Both the position numbers and the translations under genes were made by a program. The notes beneath the pieces are model-generated. The model saw only the letters and a list, made by a program, of their open reading frames with translations. It had not been told where the DNA came from and ran no database searches. From JACNLC01 sp964607375 (GTDB lineage Bacteria > Fidelibacterota > Marinisomatia > SCGC-AAA003-L08 > JACNLC01): a stretch of DNA of 29,680 nucleotides. Where the stretch lies: NCBI GenBank assembly GCA_964607375.1, contig CAZSJY010000022.1, positions 1 to 29,680 of the forward strand. The letters run 5' to 3'. Of this stretch, positions 16,913 to 25,107 are shown in pieces; the stretch's first letter is position 1, and each line of letters starts with the position of its first letter.

Positions 16913-18544
16913 CTATTCTTCTTCCATAAAAGGATAGCGATAATCTACTGGAGGAACAAAAGTCTCTTTGATGGTTCTTTGAGATACCCATCGTAACAGA
17001 TTCATTGGAGAACCTGCTTTATCATTAGTCCCGGATGCTCGTCCTCCACCGAAGGGTTGCTGTCCCACAACTGCTCCAGTTGGTTTATCGTTAATATAGT
17101 AGTTACCTGCAGAGTTTACTAGTATCTTATTAGCAATATCAATTGCTTGACGATTTTGTGAGAATACTGCACCGGTTAAGGCATAAGGAGATGTAGAATC
17201 AACTAATTTAAGCACATCTTCCCAGTTTTGTTCATATACATAGATTGTCAATACAGGACCAAAAATTTCTTCCTCCATAGTTTTGAAATGTGGATTTGTA
17301 GTTACAATTGTCGTTGGTTCAATAAAATATCCTGTAGATTTATCGTAATTACCACCAGTAATGATTTCAGCTTCATCTGATTGTTTGGCAAAATCAATAT
17401 ATGAAGTAATGCTATCAAACGCATTTTCGTCAATGACAGCATTTACAAAATTGGTAAAATCTGCAACATCACCCATTTTGATGGTTTGGACTTGCTCGAT
17501 AAATTTGGTTTGAACATCATCCCAAAGAGTGTTTGGTATATAGCATCGTGATGCTGCAGAACATTTTTGACCTTGATATTCGAAAGCACCACGAACCATA
17601 GCAGTTACAAGAGCATCTACATTGGATGATTTGTGTGCTACAATAAAATCTTTACCACCGGTTTCACCAACAATTCGTGGATATGTTTTGTATTTTTCTA
17701 TATTATCACCTATTGTTTTCCACATTCCTTGAAAAACTTCTGTTGAACCAGTAAAGTGGATACCTGCTAAATGTTTACTTTCCATTACAGGATTTCCAAC
17801 CTGTCCGCCTGAACCTGGGATGAAGTTTATCACTCCGTCGGGTAGTCCAGCTTCTTGGAACATTTTCATTAAAAAATATCCAGAATAAACTGATGAAGAT
17901 GCAGGTTTCCAAAGCACAACATTTCCCATTAACGCAGCTGATGTTGGTAGATTTCCTGCAATTGATGTAAAATTGAAAGGAGTTATTGCAAACACAAATC
18001 CTTCAAGTGGTCGGTATTGAACCATATTCCACATTCCGTCAGGTGAATAGGGAGGTTGTTCTTCATAAATCTGTTGCATGTATTCTGCGTTAAAATTGAA
18101 AAAGTCTATCAATTCACAAGCAGAATCAATTTCAGCCTGGAATGCATTCTTACTTTGACCTAACATCGTTGAGGCGTTTAAAGTGTCACGCCATGATCCT
18201 GCAAGAAGGTTAGCCATTTTCTTAAAAATCGCAGCTCTAGATTGCCAAGGCATACTAGCCCATCCCTCTGCAACTTTAAGTGCAGATTCAATTGCCATAT
18301 TAACTTCTTTTTTACTTGCTTTGTGATATGTCGCTAATATGTGTTGATGATTATGTGGAATAACACATTTTCCGGTATTTCCGGTTTTAATTTCTTTTCC
18401 ACCGATAATAATTGGGATTTCAAAAGTTTGGGATTTTAGTTCATCTAACTTCTTGATCAATGATATTTTTTCTGAGCTCATAGGAGTATAACTCCTAATA
18501 GGTTCATTTACAGCAGGTGGTATGTTTGCTAGCATATTATTCAT
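16913..18544 (-). CDS. pruA: L-glutamate gamma-semialdehyde (P5C) dehydrogenase
   Basis: Oxidises glutamate semialdehyde/1-pyrroline-5-carboxylate to glutamate with NAD, the last step of proline and ornithine catabolism. The aldehyde dehydrogenase core is clear: FTGSTEVFQGMW, the general base Glu294 in VGETGGKDF, the nucleophile Cys328 in GQKCSAASR, EEEIFGPVL, and the C-terminal PFGGGRASGTNDKAG. At 543 residues it is the ALDH4-type single-function form common in Bacteroidetes; no proline dehydrogenase is fused or adjacent. The ribosome site is AGAGGT. It is divergent from the TetR gene across 297 bp and heads the pruA-COG2403-arcC group. Confidence 0.95.
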   Translation of the reverse strand: MNNMLANIPPAVNEPIRSYTPMSSEKISLIKKLDELKSQTFEIPIIIGGKEIKTGNTGKCVIPHNHQHILATYHKASKKEVNMAIESALKVAEGWASMPWQSRAAIFKKMANLLAGSWRDTLNASTMLGQSKNAFQAEIDSACELIDFFNFNAEYMQQIYEEQPPYSPDGMWNMVQYRPLEGFVFAITPFNFTSIAGNLPTSAALMGNVVLWKPASSSVYSGYFLMKMFQEAGLPDGVINFIPGSGGQVGNPVMESKHLAGIHFTGSTEVFQGMWKTIGDNIEKYKTYPRIVGETGGKDFIVAHKSSNVDALVTAMVRGAFEYQGQKCSAASRCYIPNTLWDDVQTKFIEQVQTIKMGDVADFTNFVNAVIDENAFDSITSYIDFAKQSDEAEIITGGNYDKSTGYFIEPTTIVTTNPHFKTMEEEIFGPVLTIYVYEQNWEDVLKLVDSTSPYALTGAVFSQNRQAIDIANKILVNSAGNYYINDKPTGAVVGQQPFGGGRASGTNDKAGSPMNLLRWVSQRTIKETFVPPVDYRYPFMEEE

Positions 18545-18729
18545 TAGTGACCTCTTTTTAAACTTAAGTGGAATATTTACCTGTAAAATCAGCCCAGAAA
18601 TTTATTTTAGATAACTACTGCAGAACAAGAGATTTATCGACAATTATTCTTAGTATTTTCAACTGAATACACTAAAATTAGTAGTTTTCTCAAACTTAAC
18701 TGAAATGTGGTTTATAATTATATTGAAAG

Positions 18730-18749
18730 TTATCTTTTATAAAAGATAA
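18730..18749. promoter_or_regulatory. 20-bp perfect palindrome, possible operator
   Basis: Arms TTATCTTTTA and TAAAAGATAA are exact reverse complements with no spacer. It lies in the divergent pruA-TetR region, 92 bases before the TetR start. Palindromes of this size are typical TetR-family operators, but AT-rich DNA gives some by chance. The rest of the 18545-18841 spacer holds the second inverted repeat and an imperfect direct repeat of AAACTTAA-(G/C)-TG. Confidence 0.4.
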
Positions 18750-18786
18750 TTAATACTTGTTGCAGATAAAGGAAGATTAGTAATAA

Positions 18787-18808
18787 TATTCGACCAATGA
18801 GTCGAATA
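18787..18808. promoter_or_regulatory. Inverted repeat before the TetR gene, probable autoregulatory operator
   Basis: TATTCGAC (18787-18794) and GTCGAATA (18801-18808) are exact 8-base inverted arms around a 6-base spacer, ending 33 bases before the TetR ATG. Its G+C-containing core makes chance less likely than for the neighbouring AT palindrome, and its position suits a TetR self-repression site. It could also fold as an RNA hairpin in the leader. Confidence 0.5.
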
Positions 18809-18841
18809 ATAAAACAATCATTTGAGTGAGTAATATAAAAA

Positions 18842-19438
18842 ATGACAATAAGTGATAGAAAATTACAAGAAAGAAAGATTAGGAAGGAGCTAATCCTCAA
18901 AAGTGCGATTGAAGTGTTTAAATCCAAGGGATTAGATGGTGCTACGATGGATGAAATCGCACAAAATGCTGGTTTTGGAAAAGCAACACTTTATTACTAT
19001 TTCAAATCAAAAGAAGAAATATTTAATTCAATTCTACTCTTTGGTTGGAGAATAATTTGGGAAAGTATCGAAGATTTGATAATCGGTGAGGACAGTCCTC
19101 GAAAGAAATTTATTAAAATTATTAAGAAAATTACAGAACTCGTCAATCAAGATAGACCATTATATGAATTTCTGTTTTATGCTCCCCAAACATTGGATAA
19201 GCAAGTTGAATCCGAGCCGGAGTGGAAAGAATATCAACAGAAACTTTACAATACTCTTCTACAATTGATTCACACTGGAATTGAGCAACAACAATTTCCT
19301 CAAATGGAACCTCGTATCGTATTAAAAGCGTTAGGTGGAGTCTTTCATGGAATGGTATTCTGGGGAAAAGATTCTGAAGAAATCACTGATGAACAAATTG
19401 AAGAAATGCTCGATAACTTTCTTGGACGAAAGCAATAG
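18842..19438 (+). CDS. TetR-family transcriptional regulator
   Basis: A 198-residue repressor. The N-terminal helix-turn-helix reads ILKSAIEVFKSKGLDGATMD, then EIAQNAGFGKATLYYYFKSK with KEEIF, the standard TetR DNA-binding domain (about 18-65). The rest is an alpha-helical ligand domain without a recognisable ligand signature. The stop overlaps the GTG start of the TonB receptor by one base (TAGTG), so it is the first gene of the uptake operon and probably regulates it. Two palindromes upstream are candidate operators. The ribosome site is weak. Confidence 0.9.
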   Translation: MTISDRKLQERKIRKELILKSAIEVFKSKGLDGATMDEIAQNAGFGKATLYYYFKSKEEIFNSILLFGWRIIWESIEDLIIGEDSPRKKFIKIIKKITELVNQDRPLYEFLFYAPQTLDKQVESEPEWKEYQQKLYNTLLQLIHTGIEQQQFPQMEPRIVLKALGGVFHGMVFWGKDSEEITDEQIEEMLDNFLGRKQ

Positions 19439-21576
19439 TGACCAGAAAAACAATTCTCATAATTTCAGCTTCCATCATTCTCCAAGTTGTTTCAGCTAAA
19501 ACAGTTACAAATTCTATTTTCGGAAAAGTAGCAGATAAAAAAACAGAATCTCCTCTATCTGCAGTGAACATAGTTTTAAAAGACACACAGTTTGGTACCG
19601 CCACGGCCGAAGATGGAACATTCCGGTTTGATAATTTAAAAACAGGAAACCACACATTTATATTTTCTAGGATTGGGTATAAAGAAATTGAAAAAAAAAT
19701 TGTATGTCCAATTTCTGAACCAGTCAAGGTGTTTTTAAGCCCAGAACGGATTGAAATGTCAACAATTGTAGTTACTGGAACAAAAACAGAACGCTATTTA
19801 AAAGATGTGCCTGTTACTACTCAAGTTGTAAATAAGGATGATATAGCTGAAACTGGGGCAGTTAATTTATCCGAAGTGTTATCAGAAGTTACAGGACTTG
19901 CGATAGTAGAAAATCAGTTTGGTTATGGCGTTGAACTCTCTGGTTTTGATTCAGACCATATTTTGGTGATGGTAGATGGAATGAAACTCATTGGCAGGAC
20001 AAATGGTCAACTTGATATTAGCCAGATTCCAACAGAACAAATAGAAAGAATTGAAATTGTCAAAGGAGCTTCATCTGCACTGTACGGAAGTGAAGCAATG
20101 GGTGGTGTAGTCAATATCATCACACAAAAACCAACATCCAACTTTGGTGTAAAACACAACATTGGAATTGGTAGTTATGGTAAAGTGGTTGGAGACTTAT
20201 CTCTCTTCGGTGGATTATTTGGATTTAACACCAAATTGTATGTTAATTCACAATTCTATGGAGGGAATACAATCTACTCAAAGAGCCTGTGGGAAAACGG
20301 AAGTGAATATGAAAAATATAATATTGGATTTCAGATTCACAAAATGACGAGAAATATTGGTAATTTTATGTTCCATTTGAACAACTTGATGGAACAGCAA
20401 ATAAAAGATTTAGAAGTCTTTGAAGATTTATCCGAAAATAAACGTTTATCAGCTTATTTGGAACATGAATTTGAAATTATAGATTTTAATTTTAAGACTA
20501 CATTAGAACACTCAAATTACAATCATCTTTACGAACGATTCGTTGTAACTTCCGGTTTCAAAAAAAGTAGCGATACTACAATTGACGAATTAGACAAATT
20601 TGCATTTTCATTTTACAAAGATACTGAAAATATTAAATTAAATGGTGGATTTGGTTATGAATCACAAAAAATTGATTCTGACAGGGTGCTGGGTAATTTT
20701 CAAAATTCAAGTTTAAAATATTATTATATTCAGCACGAGTTGAATATTCTCCCAAAAGTAATTATTTTGTCTGGATATCGTTCTGATATTCACTCAGTTT
20801 TTGGTACATATTTTTCACCAAAATTATCCTTTATGTTTAAACCAGAATTGATTTCAAGAATTCGTTTATCATATGGTGAAGGATTTAGAGCTCCTTCGTT
20901 CAAGGAATTGTATTTAGACTACACAGTCTTTGATATTGGTTATCGTATTATTGGAAATACTGATTTGCAGCCGGAAACATCAAGAAGTGTAAACTTGGAT
21001 TTAGAGCGATGGCATACAAACTCTTATCACGGTAGGATAAATTTCTTCTATAACGAAATTTCCAATTTAATTGATTATGTTTCAATGGGATCAGAAGAAG
21101 AAACAGATTTGGAGCTTTGGCAAACATCTAATATCAGAAAAGCTAGAACTCAAGGAGTTGATTGGGACTTAACATATTTTTTGACTGATGATATAGAGTG
21201 GGCAGTTGGATTTTCATTTTTGGATACTTGGGATATTGATAACGAAAGTCCAATTAACTTGAAATCCAAGTACAAAGTAAATTCAAAATTGAAAATTTCT
21301 TTTATGGAAAAGTATCATTTTAGCATTCGATGTCAGTACTTTGGAGAGCGTTACTATGGAGAAGAAGGTGTAGTTGGTAATAGTACAACTGATCATTGGT
21401 TAGACCATTATGTACTGCTTCATAGTTCGGTTAACTTGGATGTGTGGAGGTATCTTCAAATCAAAATGGGAATTAACAATTTAACTGATGTTTATGATGA
21501 GATTTGGGGTCCAATGCCAGGCAGAGAATGGTATTTTAGTTTAGGATTTTCATTTAATAATAAAAAAGGAGAATAG
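19438..21576 (+). CDS. TonB-dependent outer-membrane receptor
   Basis: A 712-residue outer-membrane transporter. Signal peptide about 1-20 (ILIISASIILQVVSA). A carboxypeptidase-regulatory-like beta domain covers about 25-98 (FGKVADKKTESPLSAVNIVL, DGTFRFDNL). A TonB-box-like VVTGTKTE is at about 110-117. The plug domain follows (DVPVTTQVVNKDDI to IVKGASSALYGSEAMGGVVNIITQ, about 120-225), then the beta-barrel with GEGFRAPSFKELYLDY. The start is GTG overlapping the TetR stop. Plug-barrel similarity and the following HmuY-like lipoprotein suggest heme or iron-chelate uptake, but cobalamin or another substrate is possible. Confidence 0.93.
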   Translation: MTRKTILIISASIILQVVSAKTVTNSIFGKVADKKTESPLSAVNIVLKDTQFGTATAEDGTFRFDNLKTGNHTFIFSRIGYKEIEKKIVCPISEPVKVFLSPERIEMSTIVVTGTKTERYLKDVPVTTQVVNKDDIAETGAVNLSEVLSEVTGLAIVENQFGYGVELSGFDSDHILVMVDGMKLIGRTNGQLDISQIPTEQIERIEIVKGASSALYGSEAMGGVVNIITQKPTSNFGVKHNIGIGSYGKVVGDLSLFGGLFGFNTKLYVNSQFYGGNTIYSKSLWENGSEYEKYNIGFQIHKMTRNIGNFMFHLNNLMEQQIKDLEVFEDLSENKRLSAYLEHEFEIIDFNFKTTLEHSNYNHLYERFVVTSGFKKSSDTTIDELDKFAFSFYKDTENIKLNGGFGYESQKIDSDRVLGNFQNSSLKYYYIQHELNILPKVIILSGYRSDIHSVFGTYFSPKLSFMFKPELISRIRLSYGEGFRAPSFKELYLDYTVFDIGYRIIGNTDLQPETSRSVNLDLERWHTNSYHGRINFFYNEISNLIDYVSMGSEEETDLELWQTSNIRKARTQGVDWDLTYFLTDDIEWAVGFSFLDTWDIDNESPINLKSKYKVNSKLKISFMEKYHFSIRCQYFGERYYGEEGVVGNSTTDHWLDHYVLLHSSVNLDVWRYLQIKMGINNLTDVYDEIWGPMPGREWYFSLGFSFNNKKGE

Positions 21577-21579
21577 AAC

Positions 21580-22104
21580 ATGAAGAGATTAATCACAATA
21601 TTATTTATTGGGATTTTTGTAATTGTTGGTTGCGAAGATAATCCCGTGAGTAGCGATAATGAGGTTAATACATTTGTTTCAGAAAATGTAACAGAGGGAT
21701 TAACGAACTATTTTAGTTTTGAAACAATTAGTGGAGATACAACAGGAACTTCCACTTGGGATATTGCATTTACTGCACAATCTTGGTCTCCAGCACCAGG
21801 GGCACCTGTTATTTGGGATCCATATTTGATATCAAATGATAATATCACCGTTGCTCGAGTTGAAGCAGTAGAATTATCAGATGTTGTTGATGTACCCTTA
21901 GAAGAATTGTTTACTGATAATTTCACCACTTTAGATGATGCTTGGTATGAAACTGATGAAAATCACATAGTTCATAGTTTAGACTATGTTTACATAGTCA
22001 ATTCAGATGATGGAAAATATCCAGCATTTGAAGTTGTAAATTATTATGATGATGAAGGAAATTCGGGAGTATTTACCATAGAATGGAAATACTTGGCTGA
22101 ATAA
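21580..22104 (+). CDS. HmuY-like lipoprotein
   Basis: A 174-residue lipoprotein with lipobox FVIVG-C (Cys18). The core SGDTTGTSTWDIAFTA resembles the WDIAF signature of HmuY-family heme-binding lipoproteins, and the C-terminal half is beta-rich (YVYIVNSDDGKYPAFEVVNYY, FTIEWKYLAE). In characterised HmuRY systems the lipoprotein takes heme from host proteins and passes it to the TonB receptor. Here the gene starts 4 bases after the receptor stop with an AAGGAG ribosome site. Heme as the ligand is inferred; the family fold is likely, but the ligand residues are not established here. Confidence 0.75.
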   Translation: MKRLITILFIGIFVIVGCEDNPVSSDNEVNTFVSENVTEGLTNYFSFETISGDTTGTSTWDIAFTAQSWSPAPGAPVIWDPYLISNDNITVARVEAVELSDVVDVPLEELFTDNFTTLDDAWYETDENHIVHSLDYVYIVNSDDGKYPAFEVVNYYDDEGNSGVFTIEWKYLAE

Positions 22105-22106
22105 AA

Positions 22107-22120
22107 GAGGATTATTCCTC
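22107..22120 (+). terminator. Small hairpin after the HmuY-like gene
   Basis: GAGGA (22107-22111) and TCCTC (22116-22120) form a 5-bp stem with TTAT loop just after the stop codon. It lacks a T-run and lies ahead of the stronger terminator, so it may only protect or stabilise the transcript end. Confidence 0.35.
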
Positions 22121-22139
22121 CTATTGTTAACAGACCAGG

Positions 22140-22185
22140 ATAACGAACCTCTGTTGGTTAGGGGTTCGTTATTTCTTTCGATTTT
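22140..22185 (+). terminator. Rho-independent terminator of the TetR-TonB-HmuY operon
   Basis: ATAACGAACC (22140-22149) pairs perfectly with GGTTCGTTAT (22163-22172) around a 13-base loop. On the plus strand a T-rich tract including TTTTTT follows. The downstream arm overlaps the last codons of the convergent PAP2 gene. No T-run follows on the minus strand, so it serves mainly the plus-strand operon. Confidence 0.8.
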
Positions 22186-23039
22186 TTATATAGTATTATT
22201 GAAAGATACCAAGTTACAATTCCACTAAAGAATCCTACAATAACATCTACTCCATAATGATAACAGCAGAATATTGTAGAAATTGAAATAAGCATAATAT
22301 CCACCAAAATTACTTTTGCAAATTTTGAATATTCTTCTCTTAAGCTTAGGTAAATAACAACGGAAACCCCAATATGAGATGATGGGAATGCTCCACCATC
22401 TAAATCTCCAACCCTAAATAGAAAATCCATAATGGATACAAATCCACCCGAATTCGTGAATAAGTCAAATGTATTACGGTCAACTGTTGGTCCAATTGCA
22501 GGGAAAATTATAAAAAACAAATAGTGGATTAAAGAACTAAAAATAATTGAAAACAATAATTTGTTGTGACTGTCTTGGTTATTCTTTTTGAAGTATATGT
22601 ATGTCACAGGTGCAAACAAAATAATATAATATGTAAAATAAATTAAGTGGAAAAACTGATTTGTAAACCCGCTTGAAATTACCAAAGGAAGGACTCTATT
22701 GGGTAAACACCCAAAAATGATTTTATCCGCATTCGAAAGAAATGGATCAAAATAATTTGCAAAAAGAAGAGTATTTATCAATCCTGTTTCATAGTGGAAA
22801 ACAGAAAGTAGTATTACTGGAGAGATAAAAAAGAAATATTGCGATGGTTTACTATGAAATTGTTGCCTAATCAAACAAATTACAATCCATAAAAAAGCAA
22901 AAACAATATGAATTGAGATTAAAACAACTGCGTCGTCAAGCGAACGAAAAAATATAATTATGAAGAATAACAATAACAAATTATAGTAGAAAATCAATCG
23001 TTCAGTTAATGTAAATTGAATATTTGTTAATAGACTCAT
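22158..23039 (-). CDS. PAP2-superfamily membrane phosphatase (inositolphosphotransferase-like)
   Basis: A 293-residue integral membrane protein with about six or more hydrophobic segments. Catalytic motifs sit near the C-terminus: GGAFPSSHIGVS with His222, and YHYGVDVIVGF with His261 and Asp265. The preceding FPAIGPTV segment resembles the PAP2_3 (Aur1/Ipt1-like) subgroup, whose first motif differs from the usual KxxxxxxRP. It probably removes phosphate from, or transfers a headgroup between, lipids such as undecaprenyl or phosphatidyl species; the substrate is not determinable. It is divergent from the ABC-F gene, with a mirror-image leader and no Shine-Dalgarno. Confidence 0.8.
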   Translation of the reverse strand: MSLLTNIQFTLTERLIFYYNLLLLFFIIIFFRSLDDAVVLISIHIVFAFLWIVICLIRQQFHSKPSQYFFFISPVILLSVFHYETGLINTLLFANYFDPFLSNADKIIFGCLPNRVLPLVISSGFTNQFFHLIYFTYYIILFAPVTYIYFKKNNQDSHNKLLFSIIFSSLIHYLFFIIFPAIGPTVDRNTFDLFTNSGGFVSIMDFLFRVGDLDGGAFPSSHIGVSVVIYLSLREEYSKFAKVILVDIMLISISTIFCCYHYGVDVIVGFFSGIVTWYLSIILYKKSKEITNP

Positions 23040-23121
23040 AGCGAAATTTAATCACGATATAGTGAAATATTTGAAATATTTAACATAGAACCAATTAACA
23101 TTACTCACTAAATTTTACGCT

Positions 23122-25008
23122 ATGTTAAAGATAGAATCCATATCAAAATCGTTTGGTAAGCAAGAGATATTTTCTAAAGCTTCGCTACATATCAAACCGA
23201 ATATGAGATTAGGTTTAATAGGCAGTAATGGGTCTGGAAAAACTACATTATTCCGAATTATTTTGGGTGAGGAGTCAGTAGAAGCAGGAAATGTAATCCA
23301 TAGGAAGAATTTATCATTTGGTGTTGTACATCAAGAGATTGAAAATTTGACCGGTAAATCAATACTCTCTGAAACACTTTCTATTTTTCCAGAAATATCA
23401 AAAATTGAAAATAAGATTAAAGAGATTTCAAAAAATCTACTTAACGAACCAAATAACTCAAAATTACTATCTGAATTAAGTGATCTACAGATAAAATTAG
23501 AAAATTCAGGTGGATATTCATCTGAGAACAGAGCAAAAACGATATTGAGCGGTTTGGGCTTCAAAGAATCATTATTTCATCAAATGGTAGATACGCTAAG
23601 TGGCGGGTGGAAAATGAGAGTTGCATTAGCTAAAGTGTTGTTACTATCTCCAGATTTACTTTTGTTAGATGAACCAACTAACCATCTTGACCTTGAATCA
23701 TTGATATGGCTTGAAAATTTTCTGTTAAATTACAGAGGTTCTATTGTAATTATTAGTCACGACAGATATTTTTTGGATAGATTGGTTACTCACATAGCTG
23801 AAATATCAAGAAAAGACATTTGGACATTTAAGGGAACATATTCTCAATTCCATCAAGAAAAAGAAATTCGTAATGATACATTAACCAGACAATCTAAAAA
23901 CCAAGAAAAACAAATTGCTCAAACAGAACGATTTATTGAACGCTTCAAAGCCAAAAACACATTAGCTACTCGAGTTAAAAGTAAAATCAAACAATTAGAG
24001 AAAATCGAGAGAATTGAAGTTCCTGCAAAAAATGAGAAAACAATAAGTTTTTCTTTTCCTCAACCAATTAGAAGTGGATTGAAAGTTGTAGATATTTGTA
24101 AAGTTAATAAATCTTATGACAATAATATTGTGTATGAAAATTTGAATTTCACAGTTGAAAGAGGAGATAGAATAGCCTTGGTTGGACCTAATGGTGCTGG
24201 GAAATCTACTCTTATCAAATTGATAGGGAATGTTGTAAAACCAAATTCAGGGGATGTTATATTGGGGCATAATGTTGAAGTAAATTATTATGCACAACAT
24301 CAACTTGAAGCTCTAAATTCGGGTTTTACAGTATATCAATCTGTTGAAGGATTATCAAGTGAAATTGGGCACACTCAACTTCGTTCATTTTTGGGTTCAT
24401 TTCAATTTTCCGGAACTGACATTGACAAAAAAGTATCGGTTTTGTCAGGAGGTGAAAAAGCAAGGTTAGCATTAGCCAAAATGCTTATTAACCCAGGGAA
24501 TTTATTACTATTAGATGAACCAACAAATCATCTTGATATTAAATCTCAAGATGTATTAATAACTGCACTAATTCAGTTTATCGGAACAATTATTTGTATT
24601 AGCCATGATAGACAGTTCATAAATAAAATTTGCAATAAAGTTGTGGAAATTGATTCGGGAAATATTCAAACTTACGAAGGAAATTACAATTACTATCATT
24701 GGAAGAAAAATCAGGTAAAATCCGAAGTTCTAATAGATGAAGTTCAAAATACTGATAAAAGTAAACGAAAAGAAAATTACGAAGAAAGAAAAGCTAAACT
24801 CCGTCTTGAAAATAAACACAAAAGGAAGATTAAGAAATTAGAAAATGAAATTACAAATTTGGAATTACTTATTACTAATAAAGATTTAGAAATGAGTAAA
24901 CAGGATATTTCTAATGATTTTTCAATACTACAAGAGATTATGTCTGAGAAAACGGATCTTCAACGAAAATTGGATGATGTTTATGAGCAATGGTTGGAGT
25001 TACAATAG
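23122..25008 (+). CDS. ABC-F family ATPase (Uup/YfmR-like)
   Basis: A 628-residue soluble protein with two ABC ATPase domains and no membrane segment. Domain 1 has Walker A GSNGSGKTT at 34-42, signature LSGGW and Walker B LLLLDEPTNHLD. Domain 2 has GPNGAGKST, LSGGEKARLALAK and LLLLDEPTNHLD. Between them lies the ABC-F linker (about 240-310, rich in Lys, Glu and Arg), and the C-terminal about 535-628 is a charged coiled coil. ABC-F proteins act on the ribosome, relieving stalled peptidyl transfer or giving antibiotic protection; the coiled-coil tail resembles Uup. No Shine-Dalgarno is visible and the leader mirrors that of the PAP2 gene. Antibiotic resistance should not be assumed. Confidence 0.93.
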   Translation: MLKIESISKSFGKQEIFSKASLHIKPNMRLGLIGSNGSGKTTLFRIILGEESVEAGNVIHRKNLSFGVVHQEIENLTGKSILSETLSIFPEISKIENKIKEISKNLLNEPNNSKLLSELSDLQIKLENSGGYSSENRAKTILSGLGFKESLFHQMVDTLSGGWKMRVALAKVLLLSPDLLLLDEPTNHLDLESLIWLENFLLNYRGSIVIISHDRYFLDRLVTHIAEISRKDIWTFKGTYSQFHQEKEIRNDTLTRQSKNQEKQIAQTERFIERFKAKNTLATRVKSKIKQLEKIERIEVPAKNEKTISFSFPQPIRSGLKVVDICKVNKSYDNNIVYENLNFTVERGDRIALVGPNGAGKSTLIKLIGNVVKPNSGDVILGHNVEVNYYAQHQLEALNSGFTVYQSVEGLSSEIGHTQLRSFLGSFQFSGTDIDKKVSVLSGGEKARLALAKMLINPGNLLLLDEPTNHLDIKSQDVLITALIQFIGTIICISHDRQFINKICNKVVEIDSGNIQTYEGNYNYYHWKKNQVKSEVLIDEVQNTDKSKRKENYEERKAKLRLENKHKRKIKKLENEITNLELLITNKDLEMSKQDISNDFSILQEIMSEKTDLQRKLDDVYEQWLELQ

Positions 25009-25095
25009 AATAAAAAGAAAACAAAATAATTTGGAATATTGAATCATAAGCGAATAAACTTGAGTATTATATTACTTAAAAAATAACAACAAAAC

Positions 25096-25107
25096 GGAGG
25101 GAAAGTG
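25096..25107 (+). promoter_or_regulatory. Ribosome binding site that fixes the GTG start of the selenoprotein candidate
   Basis: GGAGG at 25096-25100 lies four bases before GTG 25105-25107. It is one of the strongest Shine-Dalgarno sites in the window and sits in front of a codon run encoding a signal peptide. This shows that translation starts upstream of the TGA and not at the internal ATG 25279. Confidence 0.85.

Noticed and set aside
23122..25008. Antibiotic-resistance ABC-F gene
   Set aside because: Architecture fits housekeeping Uup/YfmR-type proteins with a C-terminal coiled coil; nothing in the sequence shows a resistance subtype.
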